64,000 nt of DNA from Oreohelix idahoensis (GCA_024509875.1 JAMPIV010012433.1:240568-304567), one strand, 5' to 3'. Numbered from the stretch's first letter, positions 24,349 through 37,015 are shown. The notes: generated by a model from the letters alone, not told the origin. Numbers and translations: made by a program.

Positions 24349-25105
24349 CACTATCGATAACTATGAATTGGCAGTGGTGCACCACTTCACATACCTAGGG
24401 TCTACCATCAATGACAAACTCTCACTGGATACAGAAATCGACAGCTGCATTGGCAAAGCTGCAGCTACCTTTGCCCGCCTCACATCGCGTGTTTAGGGAA
24501 ACTCTAAATTCACAATGAAGACCAAAGCTGCGGTATATAATGCCTGCGTCACCAGCACACTCCTATATGGCAGCGAGACCTGGACGACCTATGCTAAGCA
24601 AGAAAGAAGGCTCAATACCTTCCATTTGCGGTGTCTACGCCGCATCCTCGGCATCTCGTGGAAAGATAAAGTGACAAATGTCGAGGTGTTGTCACGTGCT
24701 GGCCTTCAAAGTATGTATACGCTGCTTAGACAGCGCAGACTTCGCTGGGTTGGCCATGTTCGCCGCATGGAAGATGGTCGCATCCCAAAAGATATTTTCT
24801 ACGGACAATTAGCAGATGGCAAGAGAACAGTTGGGCGACGACAGCTGAGGTTCAAAGATGTGTGCAAGAGAGATATGAGGGCACTGGACATGGATCCAGC
24901 AACATGGGAGGATGAAGCTGCCGATCGCACTAAGTGGCGATGCTACTTACGGCGCCACCTCAGATTGGGCGAAGAGAGGCTCACGCAAGAAGCAGAGGTG
25001 AGGAGAAAACGTCGAAACGAGCACCAGGAAAATAAGCAGCTGAGGGCTGCCACCTCAGGGGCGCATTCCCATAGTCAGTTATGACTGAAGGGGCTATTAT
25101 TATTA
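24349..25105 (+). pseudogene. LINE family A, 3'-end fragment
   Basis: Codes the C-terminal part of a non-LTR reverse transcriptase ORF2: SETWTTYAKQERRLNTFHLR, RRLRWVGHVRRM, KDVCKRDMRAL. It lacks the RT core. It ends in ATGACTGAAGGGGCTATTATTATTA, the 3' terminus shared with the copies at 27415 and 56470. A TAG near 24497 breaks the frame at the 5' side. 5' truncation is usual for LINE insertions. Confidence 0.88.
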
Positions 25106-25451
25106 CTCCCAAATTACCGTTGCCCGCAAGGGTTTTGTCAGTAAAAATAAACTCTCATACGGGGTACGCAATTATTGACAGTTTGGGAAACACTGCTATA
25201 AGCGACAACATATATTTTTCGTGCACTCCTTGTCCTGTACTCGTGTAATCTGTTGACATGGCTCAGATTCTGGGATTCTATTTGTGTCCTGTTTCATAAT
25301 AAATCAGTGTTAGTTGTATGTACTGTGGACCCCGCGTTTATTGTCTCCGCAAAACTAGAACCACTGTTCCACAGGCATGTCGTTTGATACCACTAATGTG
25401 AGTTTGTGAATGGGTTTGATAGTCTCATTATTAGAAAGAAATTGCTACAGA

Positions 25452-25602
25452 TCACCACTAAAGTCACCACTAAAGTCACCACTAAAGTCACCACTAAAGT
25501 CACCACTAAAGTCACCACTAAAGTCACCACTAAAGTCACCACTAAAGTCACCACTAAAGTCACCAATGTAGTCACCACTAAAGTCACCACTAAAGTCACC
25601 AA
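25452..25602. repeat. 12-bp minisatellite (ACTAAAGTCACC)n
   Basis: About 12 units with one variant (AATGTAGTCACC). Thr-Lys-Val repeat peptides from it are artefacts. Confidence 0.97.
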
Positions 25603-25689
25603 ATGTAGGACCTTGAGTGTCCTTGAGGAGACTGACAGGTAAAGGTAGTTTTATAGCAGATACTACCGTAGTGTTAGAGATTACACTAT

Positions 25690-25880
25690 ACTAGGTCCAG
25701 GATAGAGATGTAGGGTGACAAAGTTCCTTACATGATGCCTTTTCCTTCCCTAACTCAAGAGCAAAGTCAAGTACCAAATTACAACTGAGTCGACTGGAGC
25801 GTCAATACTGTGACTCGAACCATGCACCTTTGCCGAGAGAGTCAAGCGCTCCAGTCACTCTGCCAATCCAACTATCTTGA
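25690..25880 (-). mobile_element. tRNA-derived SINE
   Basis: On the minus strand an A box (TGGCAGAGTGACTGG, near 25865) and B box (GGTTCGAGTCAC, near 25822) are followed by the body GCTCTTGAGTTAGGGAAGG. The tRNA-like part has no acceptor stem, so it is a SINE head and not a tRNA gene. Confidence 0.75.
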
Positions 25881-27389
25881 GGATACAACAAGAGAATAAA
25901 GTCTTGACCTCACACCAGGCGCGAAAACCAGGGGTGGATGAATAATTTTACAGATAAATGATGAAAATATCATGGGCAACTAAAAAGAGTAAGGAGGATG
26001 TCCCGAAAGAAACCAACGCGAGAAGGAAATTATTGCACACATTAGTGTCATGGGATTCCCTGCCCTGCTCTCAAGTGATGGCCCAACAATGGCCAAACTT
26101 GAGAGTATACAATGAGGGTCTTTAAAGGCATCTACCTTTGCTCAAGATTACTTTTGGCAGAGTTGTAAATAGAAGGATGGTGCTTCTATTTTAGGACGTC
26201 TTCATTTTTTGCCTTCTATAGTGAGAGCACGTCCCAGGCGTAGTTGCAGGGGGTAACCGCTCCGAACGTCAAGGCAAGGATGTTCACAACCCGTCAAAAA
26301 CAGGGATTTAGCGTAGACCACAAGCTCTTGATCCAAAAACTCGTATCAAGTAAGTACCACTCATTGTTATCTCCAACTTGTACCACAAAATTTTAGAAGA
26401 AACACACGTTTCTGCTAAGTATAAGTCAGGCACCTTCCCGTAGTCAGTTACACCGATCTCTTTCCTTTGCTCTCAGTAATTTTACCCTCCCTGTGCATCA
26501 AGGATAAACTCAGTGGATTAAATGGAAAATCATTTTTACTCTCAGTTAATGTGATGAAAAAATATGTCTTGATAGCGGAAAATGACCTTTGCCTGATTTA
26601 AACATGTTTAAATATACATATAAACTTGCAAAAATGTTAATATATGTACACCATGACGTCATCATCATCCACTCTCTGCTACCTCTGCTGTTGGTTCCAT
26701 GTGAGAGAACCTGCATGAAGCAGTCGCCAGGGTTTGCTGTAGTGGTTTATGACTATATGATTTTCTTATGCTGAGGTTGTCAGCTTCTTATGAACCTGTA
26801 CAACCACCAGCAAGTTAAACGTGTCAAACGCAAAATATAAAATGATAGGATGTATATGTTACAACTTACCCCGCGTTGGGTAATATTTTTTATAGACGTC
26901 TGACACTGGCAGACTTCCGAAAGATGTCAGGCCACTGGTTATGAGGCCGTCTTACAGGTAGTCAGTGTGTTAATATTATTTCTAATCCCACTGCCATCCT
27001 GTATATGGGTTCAGGGGACTTTATGGTTTCCAGTATTATAATATCGAGTTTTAAAATCGACTTGGCCCGGTGCCCTTTATTTGAATCCTTGTTTTCTTCG
27101 GCCCTTTCTTATCTGAACTTGTCGTCTTGACTCAATGGAACACAGTGCCGTCATCTGAAAATGTCCTACATTAAAAAGGACTTTTCGCGACCACGCTCTC
27201 AGCTTGCTTTCTAGGCGGGTGCAAAGTCGCCAATCAAACTTCTAGTTTAATATATTTTATCTAGACCAAACAGATTCGAATGTTTGAATTTAGTATATAT
27301 ATATATATATTGTCTCCCCTTCCCGCCTTCTCATTAAATTCCGCATGATGCAGATAATTTCAAGCTCCTCCCATATAAAGTATTAACGC
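25881..27389. other. Intronic DNA with small LINE C scrap
   Basis: 25970-26060 resembles the start of the LINE family C tail seen at 42380 (AAGAGTAA.GAGGATGTCC.GAAAGA). A palindromic dispersed motif (TTACAACTTACCCC...GGGTAA) at 26859-26885 recurs at 29048. I searched here for the next NCKX exon after 28779 and did not find one. Confidence 0.5.
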
Positions 27390-27414
27390 TAATAATAATA
27401 ATAATAATAATAAT

Positions 27415-28143
27415 AGCCCCTTCAGTCATAACTGACTATGGGAATGCGCCCCTGAGGTGGCAGCCCTCAGCTGCTTATTTTCCTGGTGCTCCTTTCGACG
27501 TTTTCTCCTCACCTCTGCTTCTTGTGTGAGCCTCTCTTCGCCCAATCTGAGGTGGTGCCGTAAATAGCATCGCCACTTATTGCGATCGGCAGCTTCATCC
27601 TCCCATGTTGCTGGATCCATGTCCAGTGCCCTCATATCTCTCTTGCACACATCTTTGAACCTCAGCTGTCGTCGCCGAACTGTTCTCTTGCCATCTGCTA
27701 ATTGTCCGTAGAAGATATCTTTTGGGATGCGACCATCTTCCATGCGGCGAACATGGCCAAGCCAGCGAAGTCTGCGCTGTCTAAGCAGCGTATAAATACT
27801 TTGAAGGCCAGCACGTGACAACACCTCGACATTTGTCACTTTATCTTTCCACGAGATGCCGAGGATGCGGCGTAGACACCGCAAATGGAAGGTATTGAGC
27901 CTTCTTTCTTGCTTAGCATAGGTCGTCCAGGTCTCGCTGCCATATAGGAGTGTGCTGGTGACGCAGGCATTATATACCGCAGCTTTGGTCTTCATTGTGA
28001 GTTTAGGGTTTCCCCAAACACGCGATGTGAGGCGGGCAAAGGTAGCTGCAGCTTTGCCAATGCGGCTGTCGATTTCTGTATCCAGTGAGAGTTTGTCATT
28101 AATGGTAGACCCTAGGTATGTGAAGTGGTCCACCACTGAGGTT
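27415..28143 (-). pseudogene. LINE family A, 3'-end fragment (inverted copy)
   Basis: An open 236-residue frame at 28136-27426: HFTYLGSTINDKLSLDTEID, SETWTTYAKQERRLNTFHLR, HVRRMEDGRIPKDIFYGQ. It is highly similar to 24349-25105 in opposite orientation. It ends in the same GGGGCTATT terminus followed by a (TTA)n tail (plus strand (AAT)n 27390-27414). Confidence 0.9.
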
Positions 28144-28299
28144 TTATCAATAATGTTCGTAACTCATAATAACAAATCAGTTTAATTTGTTATCATCAAT
28201 TCTAACAAACATGACTACACCCCCGGTAGTGTTGCATAATATTCCTGCCACACCTATGCGTTCAATATGAGATAAACTACGGGTAAGGAAGAAGTAAAT

Positions 28300-28565
28300 G
28301 GAAGGCACAAGATAGAGAAAGAAGACAGGTAGAACAGATTCAAAATGAGACGATGGGCATTTCGTCACAATTAGAAGGAGTCATTCCACTGCCTTTGGGC
28401 ACGCACAGAAAAGAAAGCTGGAGTATATTGTGACAACAGGAAAGAATAAAGAGGTAGAGCACGACAAAGAGAGAAGATGCTGTACAGTTTGACATCATGG
28501 CATGGATAGAAGTCAACAACAGAATCTATAAACAGCACTGAAGACAGAGCGTGAGGCATGATCAC
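28300..28565 (+). pseudogene. LINE family C, 3'-end scrap
   Basis: Plus-strand text codes broken pieces of a LINE tail (LGHVMRREKLEYIVTTGK-like, then REKMLxSLTSWHG). Related scraps lie at 42330 and 60000. Several stops. Confidence 0.6.
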
Positions 28566-28778
28566 CTATTCAGCCAGGATTATAAATGAAGAAATAGTTC
28601 TGAAAAGAACACATAACAATTTAACATATACACATCTATGGCTGAAATAATTGTGTTCTTGTGATATCGCCAGGCTGCAGCTGACTCTTTGATGTAAAAT
28701 TGTATATTTGTTATAGCGTTTTACAGCAGATATTAGTTTCATTCTCATGCAAAACTGACCAGAAGGAGTTGCCCTTAC

Positions 28779-28882
28779 CATGCCAGCAAATACACCGCAG
28801 ACTCCGATTATAAAGAGGATGTTGAAGACAGCGGAGCCCACAATTGTTCCTACTCCGACATCACTCTTGGCAAAGAATACAC
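28779..28882 (-). CDS. NCKX: NCKX exon: second half of the alpha-1 repeat
   Basis: A 104-nt exon between TTTCTTTCAG and GTAAGG splice sites. It reads VFFAKSDVGVGTIVG then SAVFNILFIIGVCGVFAGM. GTIVGSAVFNIL is the signature of the alpha-1 repeat of K+-dependent Na+/Ca2+ exchangers (SLC24), where it lines the ion path in the membrane. It starts with two bases that complete the Gly codon left open by the exon at 52051, and ends in phase 0. The donor is strong. The next exon (large cytoplasmic loop side) is not visible in the remaining 28.8 kb or lies off-window. Confidence 0.93.
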
Positions 28883-31263
28883 CTGAAAGAAAAGAATAAG
28901 ATGTTCTTATGAGTTTTCATTTATTTAGAAATGCTGTTTATGTGGCAAATTATTTTATAGGATGACATTGCCAGCTCCATGCACAACTTTACAGAAATGA
29001 GCACTTCCAGCATGTAAAGGCGCAAATAAATATAAAAATGTATTTGTTACAACTTACCCCAAATGGGTTACATTTTTATCCAGACTTTGATGCACAGTAT
29101 GGCAGTAAAACGTCTTTCTTGCAACTATTTAAGATGCAGCCTTTCCCCAGCTAGCTATGGTTACTTGTAATTGCACACTCTTAATTTCTAACACTTGAGG
29201 AAAGTTTTATCGGACTTGTGGCTCTAAGTTTTACAGCAGAAGTTTTACAATTTTAATTGTATAGGTTACTTCTAATCACTTTACCCTGTCCTATAATGGA
29301 ATCCGTATTACTAACTCCTATTCTGGCTGTCCGTCATGTCCTTCAAGATTGGAAATACAGTGGGGAAAACTTGAAAACGCTCAAAGTTTTAAAGTTAAAA
29401 TTTTGCCCACGCAAAACGTAATCTCGCGAGGTTCTCTTGGGTGGAACCCAATTACAATTTAGTTTAGTTTATTTTATATTTTTTAGCCAACCACAAGGTA
29501 AGGTGTCTTATTTTAGAAAATGTTTAGTGTTTTTTCTCTTCTTTTTCCTTAACAGTATTTAAGTATATTTCATAAGTTTACCACATTTGCATATTTAGGA
29601 CCAGTTTTAATAGAGATATAGAAGGATTAATAGAAACTAATTAAAAAGTGCTAACGACAAGGCATATAAGACACCAGAGTAAAACGCACGTGAAAATAGT
29701 GACTGAGGTAAACAGTTATGTAGCACAGTTTTAACAGCTTAGAATGTGCCGATAGGTGATGAACAACGGACCAATCGTATTAACTAAAACAACTTTCCTC
29801 AGATAGGAAACTGAAGGACGATTAGAGAGTCCTACCAGAGAAGTTTGACCGGGCAAGTCAAGTTTCGCTGAGTTAAGAAAGAAACTGCTGCAGAAGGGCA
29901 TACAGAAATCTAGATTAGAATTGCTTAGAAATAGGAATTCAGGTGAACATTTAGAATTGATTAATAATTTGTGTGATCAACTGTTTAGCTGATAAGGTGG
30001 TGGTAGTAGGATCGTGATAGGTGCTGGACTTCGTTTTAAAATGGTAAGAACAAAAAACTTTGAACTATTTTCTTGACTTTAGCAAATTTGTCGAGCTAAC
30101 GACGCTCGCATTTAAAGGAGCGAGCTAAAGAAGATAATATTGAGCAAGGTCAAAGCCTAAAGAAATAATAACTTTTATTATCAGACATTGGCTGTCATAG
30201 CCAAGAAGATGAGGCAAAACGAGATTGTATCGAACAAAGGGTTCACTTCAATTATGAAATCTATTAATCTCATATAAGAGTAAGTATGGAGACAACATTT
30301 GCTAGACTGACATTCACGAAACATCTCATGCGCTCTCTCATAAAGAGTAAGTATGGTGGAACATTTTGGTTTGGACATTGTTTATTTCAGGTGTAGCTAT
30401 TGAATTTTATTCGCATTTTAGAGGAGTTCTATCTAGAGTGGAGTGGGAGAGAACTCCCAAGGATTTTCTGTTGTAGAAATATCAAAATAGTAAAATAAAA
30501 GGGAGAAGGAACTTTATTAAGCCAGGTATACCACGAAATGCAAGAGGCTACAAGAGAAACAATATATAACTAAGCTTTGAGATATGTGTTTGAATCAAGC
30601 GGAAGACTTGAGGACATGAAATTGTGAACTTATGATGTATTATTTTGGATGCCATGCATTATCTTATGTAAATAAAGGACTTGTTGAATTTGAATCACAC
30701 ACTCCAGTTGCTTTGATGTTAGAATAAGAAATGGAGAGATATTAGAAATGAGTATCAAGAGAAAGATAGAAATAATAGAACACCCACGCATCAGTCACAA
30801 ATCAAGGAGAAGGATGGTCTCTTGAGCAAAAGGACGAACCTTTTTACTTGCCTTCACCAGCACGGTCACACATTATTTCACTAATTCCTTTTTCTCATTC
30901 ACACAATTGTTCGCTATCTCTTTCTTTCCCATCACTGTTTATTACCATATTGCCGGAACTGTTTTTTAATTCAATTTGGAGATACGTCACTTTAGTCTAG
31001 TATAAGAAACTAGGCTTCTAGTTATAGTTTTCACAGTCACACTCTTCTTTGTCATTCACAAGTTGGTGCATAACTGTTTATTGGCATATTGGAAACATTT
31101 ACATTTATTTTCTTTTTAGCTGTTTTAAAATTGGATTTCATGCCGCCAAATGTTAAAATTATTCTTTGTTAATCCGACAACATTTGCTAGACGTTTCTGC
31201 AGAACTTTTCTGGGCAAATTATTCGCTTATCTATCAGTAGCTCCCCATTTTCATTCATTATTC
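28883..31263 (-). other. NCKX intron, mostly anonymous
   Basis: No coding or transposon boundary I can support. The stretch 30400-30720 has an AATAAAGG signal followed by a possible LTR-like edge but no partner. A 36-bp segment (CATTTACATTTATTTTC...) at 31098-31134 is duplicated at 31430-31466. Confidence 0.4.
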
Positions 31264-31784
31264 CTAGCCCCTGTTTTCCCATGACTTATTTAAGCCAGTG
31301 TTGACTGTACCTATCTTAGCATACATGTCACCCATCAAAATAGTGATGTCTCTTTCGTTTTTTACCCATTTCTTTAGTCTGTATAAAATGGTTTCACAGA
31401 ACTTTCTTTGTCGTGCATAACATTGGATGACATTTACATTTATTTTCTTTTTAGCTGTTTTAAAGAAGCTGTTATTATTCTGGATCCAATGGCTTCCCAT
31501 TCAATGAGTGCTTTCTGTGCTTGTTTAGATAACATAAGAGCTACCCATTCACTGTGGTGTGAACTTTCGTCTTCATGTCCTGAGGACAGCACCAATTCAC
31601 CTGTGATGAGTGTCTTCCCGTCTACCCCCTTCCACTTTGTTTCACACAGTCCCAGAACCTCGATTTTATATTCCCTCATCTCTGCTGCTACTTGTGCCAC
31701 TTTCCCTTGTTCGTTTAATGTCCGAACATTCCAGGTGCTAAATCTGGAAGTTCTCCTAGAAGAAAGAAGGTTAGTCAGCAACAC
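31264..31784 (-). pseudogene. LINE apurinic-endonuclease domain fragment
   Basis: Two overlapping minus-strand frames joined by a frameshift near 31450. The first holds FSTWNVRTLNEQGKVAQVA and EVLGLCETKWKG, the N-terminal motifs of APE-type endonucleases from non-LTR retrotransposons; the second holds INVNVIQCYA and DITILMGDMYAKIG. The downstream RT is missing. It may be the endonuclease part of family B or a relative. Confidence 0.85.
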
Positions 31785-32004
31785 AGACTTCTTTCAGCTT
31801 TCTCTGTGTTGCATCATACGCTTCCCTGCGAGAGTACATAAGTGTATTAATACATGAATAATTTACAATGCGTATTGCACATTGCTATCCATCTCCCATA
31901 CTGTTTAATGACATAGTGTATAAACAACTTGTATGTGTCCCCCATTTTACGCATTATAAATCTACTGGATCCCTCGTTTTACGGAAAAATAAATTTTGGG
32001 TTTT

Positions 32005-32300
32005 TTTTTTTTTTTTGCGCACATGTATACTGAGATCTTGTAATAAAATTTTTTAAGTTGGCTTACATGTATACTGAGATCTTGGGAAAATTTTTTTATT
32101 TTTTTTACTTTTTTTCGTTTAGCTCACACGTATACTGAGACCTTGTAACATTTTTTTTAGTTGGCTCACATAAGTATATGCCCCCATTCAAGGACTTATA
32201 CCAGTAACATTAATTTTTCTCAACCAATTGTCCATTCCAATTGACTCATAAGTATATGCCCCCATTTGATATACTCCAGTATGTATGTTAGGGACTTGAT
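32005..32300. repeat. Degenerate tandem repeat around GTATACTGAGA/AAGTATATGCCCCC
   Basis: (G)GC(T)CACATGTATACTGAGATCTTG recurs at about 32019, 32065 and 32124, and AAGTATATGCCCCCATT at 32173 and 32251. Unit lengths vary because of T-rich runs. Confidence 0.6.
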
Positions 32301-32349
32301 ATTTTTAGTTGATAGGACAAAAATGTCTCCACATGGGATACATTTTTGT

Positions 32350-32594
32350 GCCCCTGGACTTGTGTGACCGCTTGGCATACACTACCATTTACACGTGTTA
32401 AAACCACATAGAATGAGAATAACACGTTAAAAGAAGTTAAGGCATTTTTGCACAAAACACAGTATCATGAAAAGTTCACGGATTTGAGAGAGGCATTGTA
32501 AAGCTGTCCCAGAACAAAACAATAGTAAATGCATGTTTTTGAATGGAAAATTTTGTGAAAGGGAGAGTTGCTAATTTGGGTTTTTTTTCGATGT

Positions 32595-32645
<51 letters not shown>

Positions 32646-33330
32646 GTGTAGAAAAAGTCGAAAAGCTGAGAAAGCGTGTGCAAATGTAGATAATTGCACC
32701 GTGTGAAAAAAGAAAGCATCGTGTGAAAATTGGCGGGAAAAAAGAAGAAATAGTATAAAAAGGAGAGACGTGGGCGATAGACAGTTTTTTTTAAACAGAT
32801 TTTTAGGATTCATTAGGCGAGAGGATTTTACAGATAGTGTTAGGTGAACTTCGTCTTTGAGATTATCAAGACAAGTTTTTAACTCGACAAGTTTTCAAGC
32901 TAGACAAGTTAATTTTTAAGTAGACAAGTTTGTATTTTATTCTATTGGATATATTATTCCTGTGGATATACACTTTCATTTTGGATACTTACTATTTTGT
33001 GTAATCGTAAGAAATAAGCACTTCACCATTGTGTCAATAACATTGCTGTTCTAAAGACGTTATAAACTATATTTTATTTTTCTACATTGCTGAGTTTTCT
33101 TTGGAATATTACAATGGATTACTTTGACAAACTATTATACGAGGTATTGCTTCTCACTAAACCAAAAAGGGTACGAACGAACTTTGGGAAGAAAAATAAA
33201 CTAAGGTCAAGAATTTCCATCTCAGGCGAAAGGCCTGTAACGACTTGAACAGAAACGTATTGAAGAATTAGCTCTCGTCAAAATATTTACCTGCGCACAA
33301 CACAATTAACTGAACTGACCCCGGATACAA
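32350..33330 (+). mobile_element. LTR-like dispersed repeat, copy 1
   Basis: Aligns over about 0.95 kb with 49476-50435. Shared parts include GTGTGACCGCTTG at the left, a TATA-like promoter block (AGTATAAAAAGGAGAGACGTG near 32753), ACTTCGTCTTTGAG, and a hairpin at 33205-33250. The layout (promoter, leader, purine and pyrimidine runs) suggests an LTR plus start of leader from another retroelement. No partner LTR or coding region is attached. A (GA)n tract at 32596-32644 has expanded inside this copy. Confidence 0.55.
32596..32644. repeat. (GA)n microsatellite
   Basis: About 24 GA units inside the LTR-like repeat; absent from the paralogue at 49.7 kb. Confidence 0.97.
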
Positions 33331-33334
33331 AACC

Positions 33335-35241
33335 CTCAATAAGATAAAAGACAGGAAAAACAAGAAAGCAGATTTAAACACACGCAAAACCAGAAGTTCC
33401 AAAGCCAAGGCTCAAGATGTGTACACAGAAGCAAACAAAGAAGTAAAAAGAAGTATCAAAAGAGACAAGAGGAAGTATATTGATGAGTTGGCAAGAGAGG
33501 CAGAAGATGCTGCAGCCAAAGGGAATATGAGAGAACTGTATAACAGCACACAGAAGCTAACGGGGAAATACAAGCAAACAAGTTGCTTCATAAAAGACAA
33601 GAATGGAAAACTGCTCAGCAATATACAAGAGCAAATGAAGAGGTGGACATAATATTTTGATGACCTTCTCAATAGACCAGCTCCACAAAACCCCCCGGAC
33701 ATCCAGCCAGCAGATGAAGAGCTACAAATTAACGGTGAAAGACCAACGAAGGAAGAAATAAAGAAAGCCATAAAGCTTCTAAGAGATGGAAAAGCGTCTG
33801 GACCTGATGGCATTCCAGCAGAGGCAATCAAAGCTGATATCGACACAGCTACAGAGATGTTATATAAATTACTTGGTAAAGTCTAGGAAAAGGAAGAGAT
33901 ACCAGCAGAATGGAAGGAAGGATATCTGGTTAAGTTGTCTAAGAAGGGAAATTTACAAGAGTGCACAAATTATAGAGGAATAATGTTACTTTCAGTGCCA
34001 GGAAAAGTTTTAAACAGGATTATCCTTGAAAGATTAAAAGAGTCCATAGACAAGAAACTGAGAGATGAACAAGCAGGTTTTCGACAAAATAGATCCTGTA
34101 CAGACCAGATAGCCACTTTGAGAATAATAGTTGAACAAAGTCTGGAATGGAATTCACCACTATACATCGGATTTGTGGACTACGAAAAGGCATTTGACAG
34201 TGTAGACAGAGAATCACTTTGGAAATTGATGAGGCTTTATGGAGTTCCCCTGAAGATCATTAATTTAATAAAGAAAACATATGAAGACATGACATGCAGA
34301 GTTCTTCATGAAGGACAGCTTACAGAACCGTTTGGGATAAGAACAGGAGTGCGACAGGGATGCCTCTTGTCTCCATTTCTTTTCTTACTAGCAATAGACT
34401 GGGTTACGAGAACATCGACAACATACAACAGAAATGGAATCCAGTGGACTCTGACTAAGCAGTTGGATGATCTGGATTTTGCTGATGACTTAGCTCTTCT
34501 GTCCCATAACCATAATCAGATGCAGGACAAATTGAAAACACTCGATGAGAGGTCACAGCAATTGGGTCTGAAAATACACAGAGAAAAGACAAAGATAATG
34601 AGAATAAATGCAGGTAATGATAACAGGGTTGAACTTGAAGAAGCACCAATACAAGATGTAGAATCGTACACATATCTTGGCAGCAATATAGACAAAGTTA
34701 GAGGGACAGACAGTGATATCAAAATAAGAATACAAAAAGCAAGAGGAGCTTTCATTGCATTGGGAAATATATGGAGATCAAGAGAAATCGGATCCAACAC
34801 GAAAATAAGAATCTTCAACTCAAATGTGGCTCTGAGACATGGAGAACAACAAAGACAACTACCAAAAAGCTACAGACTTTCATAAATGGGTGCTTGCGTA
34901 GAATAGAGGGATTAAAAGGGTGTGACAAGGTTACCAACGTGGAACTGATGACAAGAACTAGTCAAGTGCCAGTGGAACAAGAGATGAGAAGAAGACGATG
35001 GCGATGGATAAGACACACACTGAGGAAACATGTTGGTAGCATTACAAGGCAGTCCTTGTTCTGGAACCCCCAGGGCAAGAGAAGCAGAGGTAGATCAAGG
35101 AGCACATGGAGAAGAGAGTTGGAAACAGAGGTGAAAATGATAAGGAGAACAAGGAAAGAACTTGAGATGATGGCACGTGACAAGAGGACTTGGCATGTGT
35201 TTGTTGAAGGCCTATGTTCCTTTGGGAGTGGAGGGTTATGA
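33335..35241 (+). pseudogene. LINE family B copy 1, reverse transcriptase (decayed)
   Basis: Starts at ATCAATAAGATAAAAGAC as a 5'-truncated copy and ends at GGAGGGTTATGAATGAATG. It carries the RT core (GFRQNRSCTDQIATLR, DYEKAFDSVDRESLW, GVRQGCLLSPFLF, DFADDLALL). Stops occur at 33650 (TAA) and 33884 (TAG), and about 19 bp are missing near 34831, which shifts the frame before the SETW motif. It is a close direct repeat of 37016-38982. Confidence 0.93.
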
Positions 35242-35779
35242 ATGAATGTATATCAGTAGCTCGTCTATTTAAACAATACGGCAAACGATAAACAGCAAAT
35301 CAGATGTTGATTTAAACCTTATTGTCCGCACGTGGCTAGCGATGACTATCTACAATCAGAAAGACAAAAGTGGCAGGCGTATTAATCCTTGAAAGTGGGG
35401 TGTTGTCTGAGAGTGTCTCTTCCTGAGGATAGGATAGTATCGGTAGATGGATGTTTTAAAAAAGATATTGACCGGTTGAGTAATGGCATAGAGTAGTCTA
35501 TCAAAGGATGGGTATCGGTAATTACTGACATAGTGGAGTGAAGTAATATGGTCGCAGAAAAATTTACTAATAAATTAAGATTGACGTCATAGCTCTCTCA
35601 AATAAACCACCGAGTTAAACATTTCTGCCATTTCAGCGGGCTCCGTTTTTATCTATTACCGTCTTACCCTACTCAATTTTAAGTGGGGCAATAGATGTTC
35701 ATATTTGGTGGTTACGTTCTTGTGACTTGTGTGGATTGAATAATCGTTTGTAATATTCATTTTGAAAGCATTCCTTATT

Positions 35780-35823
<44 letters not shown>

Positions 35824-36460
35824 AGCAATAATTTGTAGGCTACTTAATGTGCCTGTGTAGTGAGTGAATTACTCATTACTTGTATACTCATGTACTCTCT
35901 CCAATAAAATTAGAAGCATGCCCAAAAACACCCCCCAACCCTTATGCCCACTTACTACACTGCACTTCAAACAAATTACACCTATCACTTCTAATACACG
36001 TCTCTCGCCTCTGTAATGAGATAGAAGACTTCCATTAAAGAACAGGATATTAGTTCGTGTCTTAACACCGATTGCTTCTGACATAAGTTCATGTTAGCAG
36101 TCAGGCTGAGAAGTCCAGGCTAAATGAGCTTTACTGCGGCCTTGATTTCGTTTCTTGCATGTCTGTTAAGTTGTCAGCGCGTGCAGACAAGATGAAAGTG
36201 CCTATTTTCTGGAGTGGAGTCGGGAGTGCATCTTTTTTATATGAGATCTTTATCCTTTTATTTTTGTCTTGTTACACATAATTTGTATGATCCTTGATCG
36301 AGTCTTTGAAAAAAATTACTTCTTGGTCTCTCTTCTTAATTATTAAATTATGAAACATTTTTTTGTAGTGATGTATTCTTCAAACTATTTTAATTAATTT
36401 TGTAATCATCTAATCTTTATTCTACGACAAACTTAGCTCAAGTACGCAATCTTTAGCCCC
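35242..36460 (-). other. NCKX intron, no gene; (CT)n tract
   Basis: Only a (CT)n microsatellite at 35779-35820 stands out. No transposon ends or coding segments identified. Confidence 0.5.
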
Positions 36461-36462
36461 CC

Positions 36463-37015
36463 TCTACGCTTCACAGCATCAGTGGAACTAAAATGTAAGA
36501 AAAAGTTAAGTAATCGTGTATGCATCTTCCTATGAGCAGCAATAAAGACGGAGGAACAGACAATGATATCAAAATAAGAATAGAAAAGGTAAAATCAGAT
36601 TTGATTGTATTGGGACGTATATGGACATCAAAAGAAATCAAGCCTATTACAAAAATGTGAGTCTTCAAATTAAATGTCAAGTCAGTCATATCGTACGGCT
36701 GTGAAACATGGAAGACAACACACACACAACGACAAAGAAGTTACAGCTTTTCATAGGTGTGTGTTTACATAGAATAGAAACAATGAAATGGTACGACACG
36801 ATCACCAATGTGGAACTGATGACAAGATCACCAATGTGGAACTGATGACAAGATCACCAATGTGGAACTGATGACAAGATCACCAATGTGGAACTGATGA
36901 CAAGATCACCAATGTGAACAGATGACAAGATCTAGACAAATGGCTTTGGGACAAGAGATGAGAAGGATATGTCCGCGTTGGATAAGGCCCACATTAAGGA
37001 CATTTTTACTGGGGA
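36463..37015 (+). pseudogene. Older LINE B-related fragment with amplified 26-bp block
   Basis: Codes broken remains of the region after the RT core (GGTDNDIKIRIEKVKSDLIV, SYGCETWKT). It is diverged from copies 1 and 2. Five 26-bp units sit at 36801-36930. A younger LINE copy begins immediately downstream, and the long frame at 36922-38982 is a chance fusion of this fragment with it. Confidence 0.8.
36801..36930. repeat. 26-bp minisatellite, 5 copies
   Basis: ATCACCAATGTGGAACTGAT recurs at 36801, 36827, 36853, 36879 and 36905. The unit is the LINE segment coding for KVTNVELMTR. Confidence 0.95.

Noticed and set aside
25881..27389. Next NCKX exon after 28779
   Set aside because: I looked for a minus-strand stretch resembling the segment after the alpha-1 repeat with flanking splice sites and found none that was convincing.
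36922..37015. N-terminal extension of the LINE ORF at 36922
   Set aside because: These codons belong to an older LINE fragment; the frame fusion is chance.
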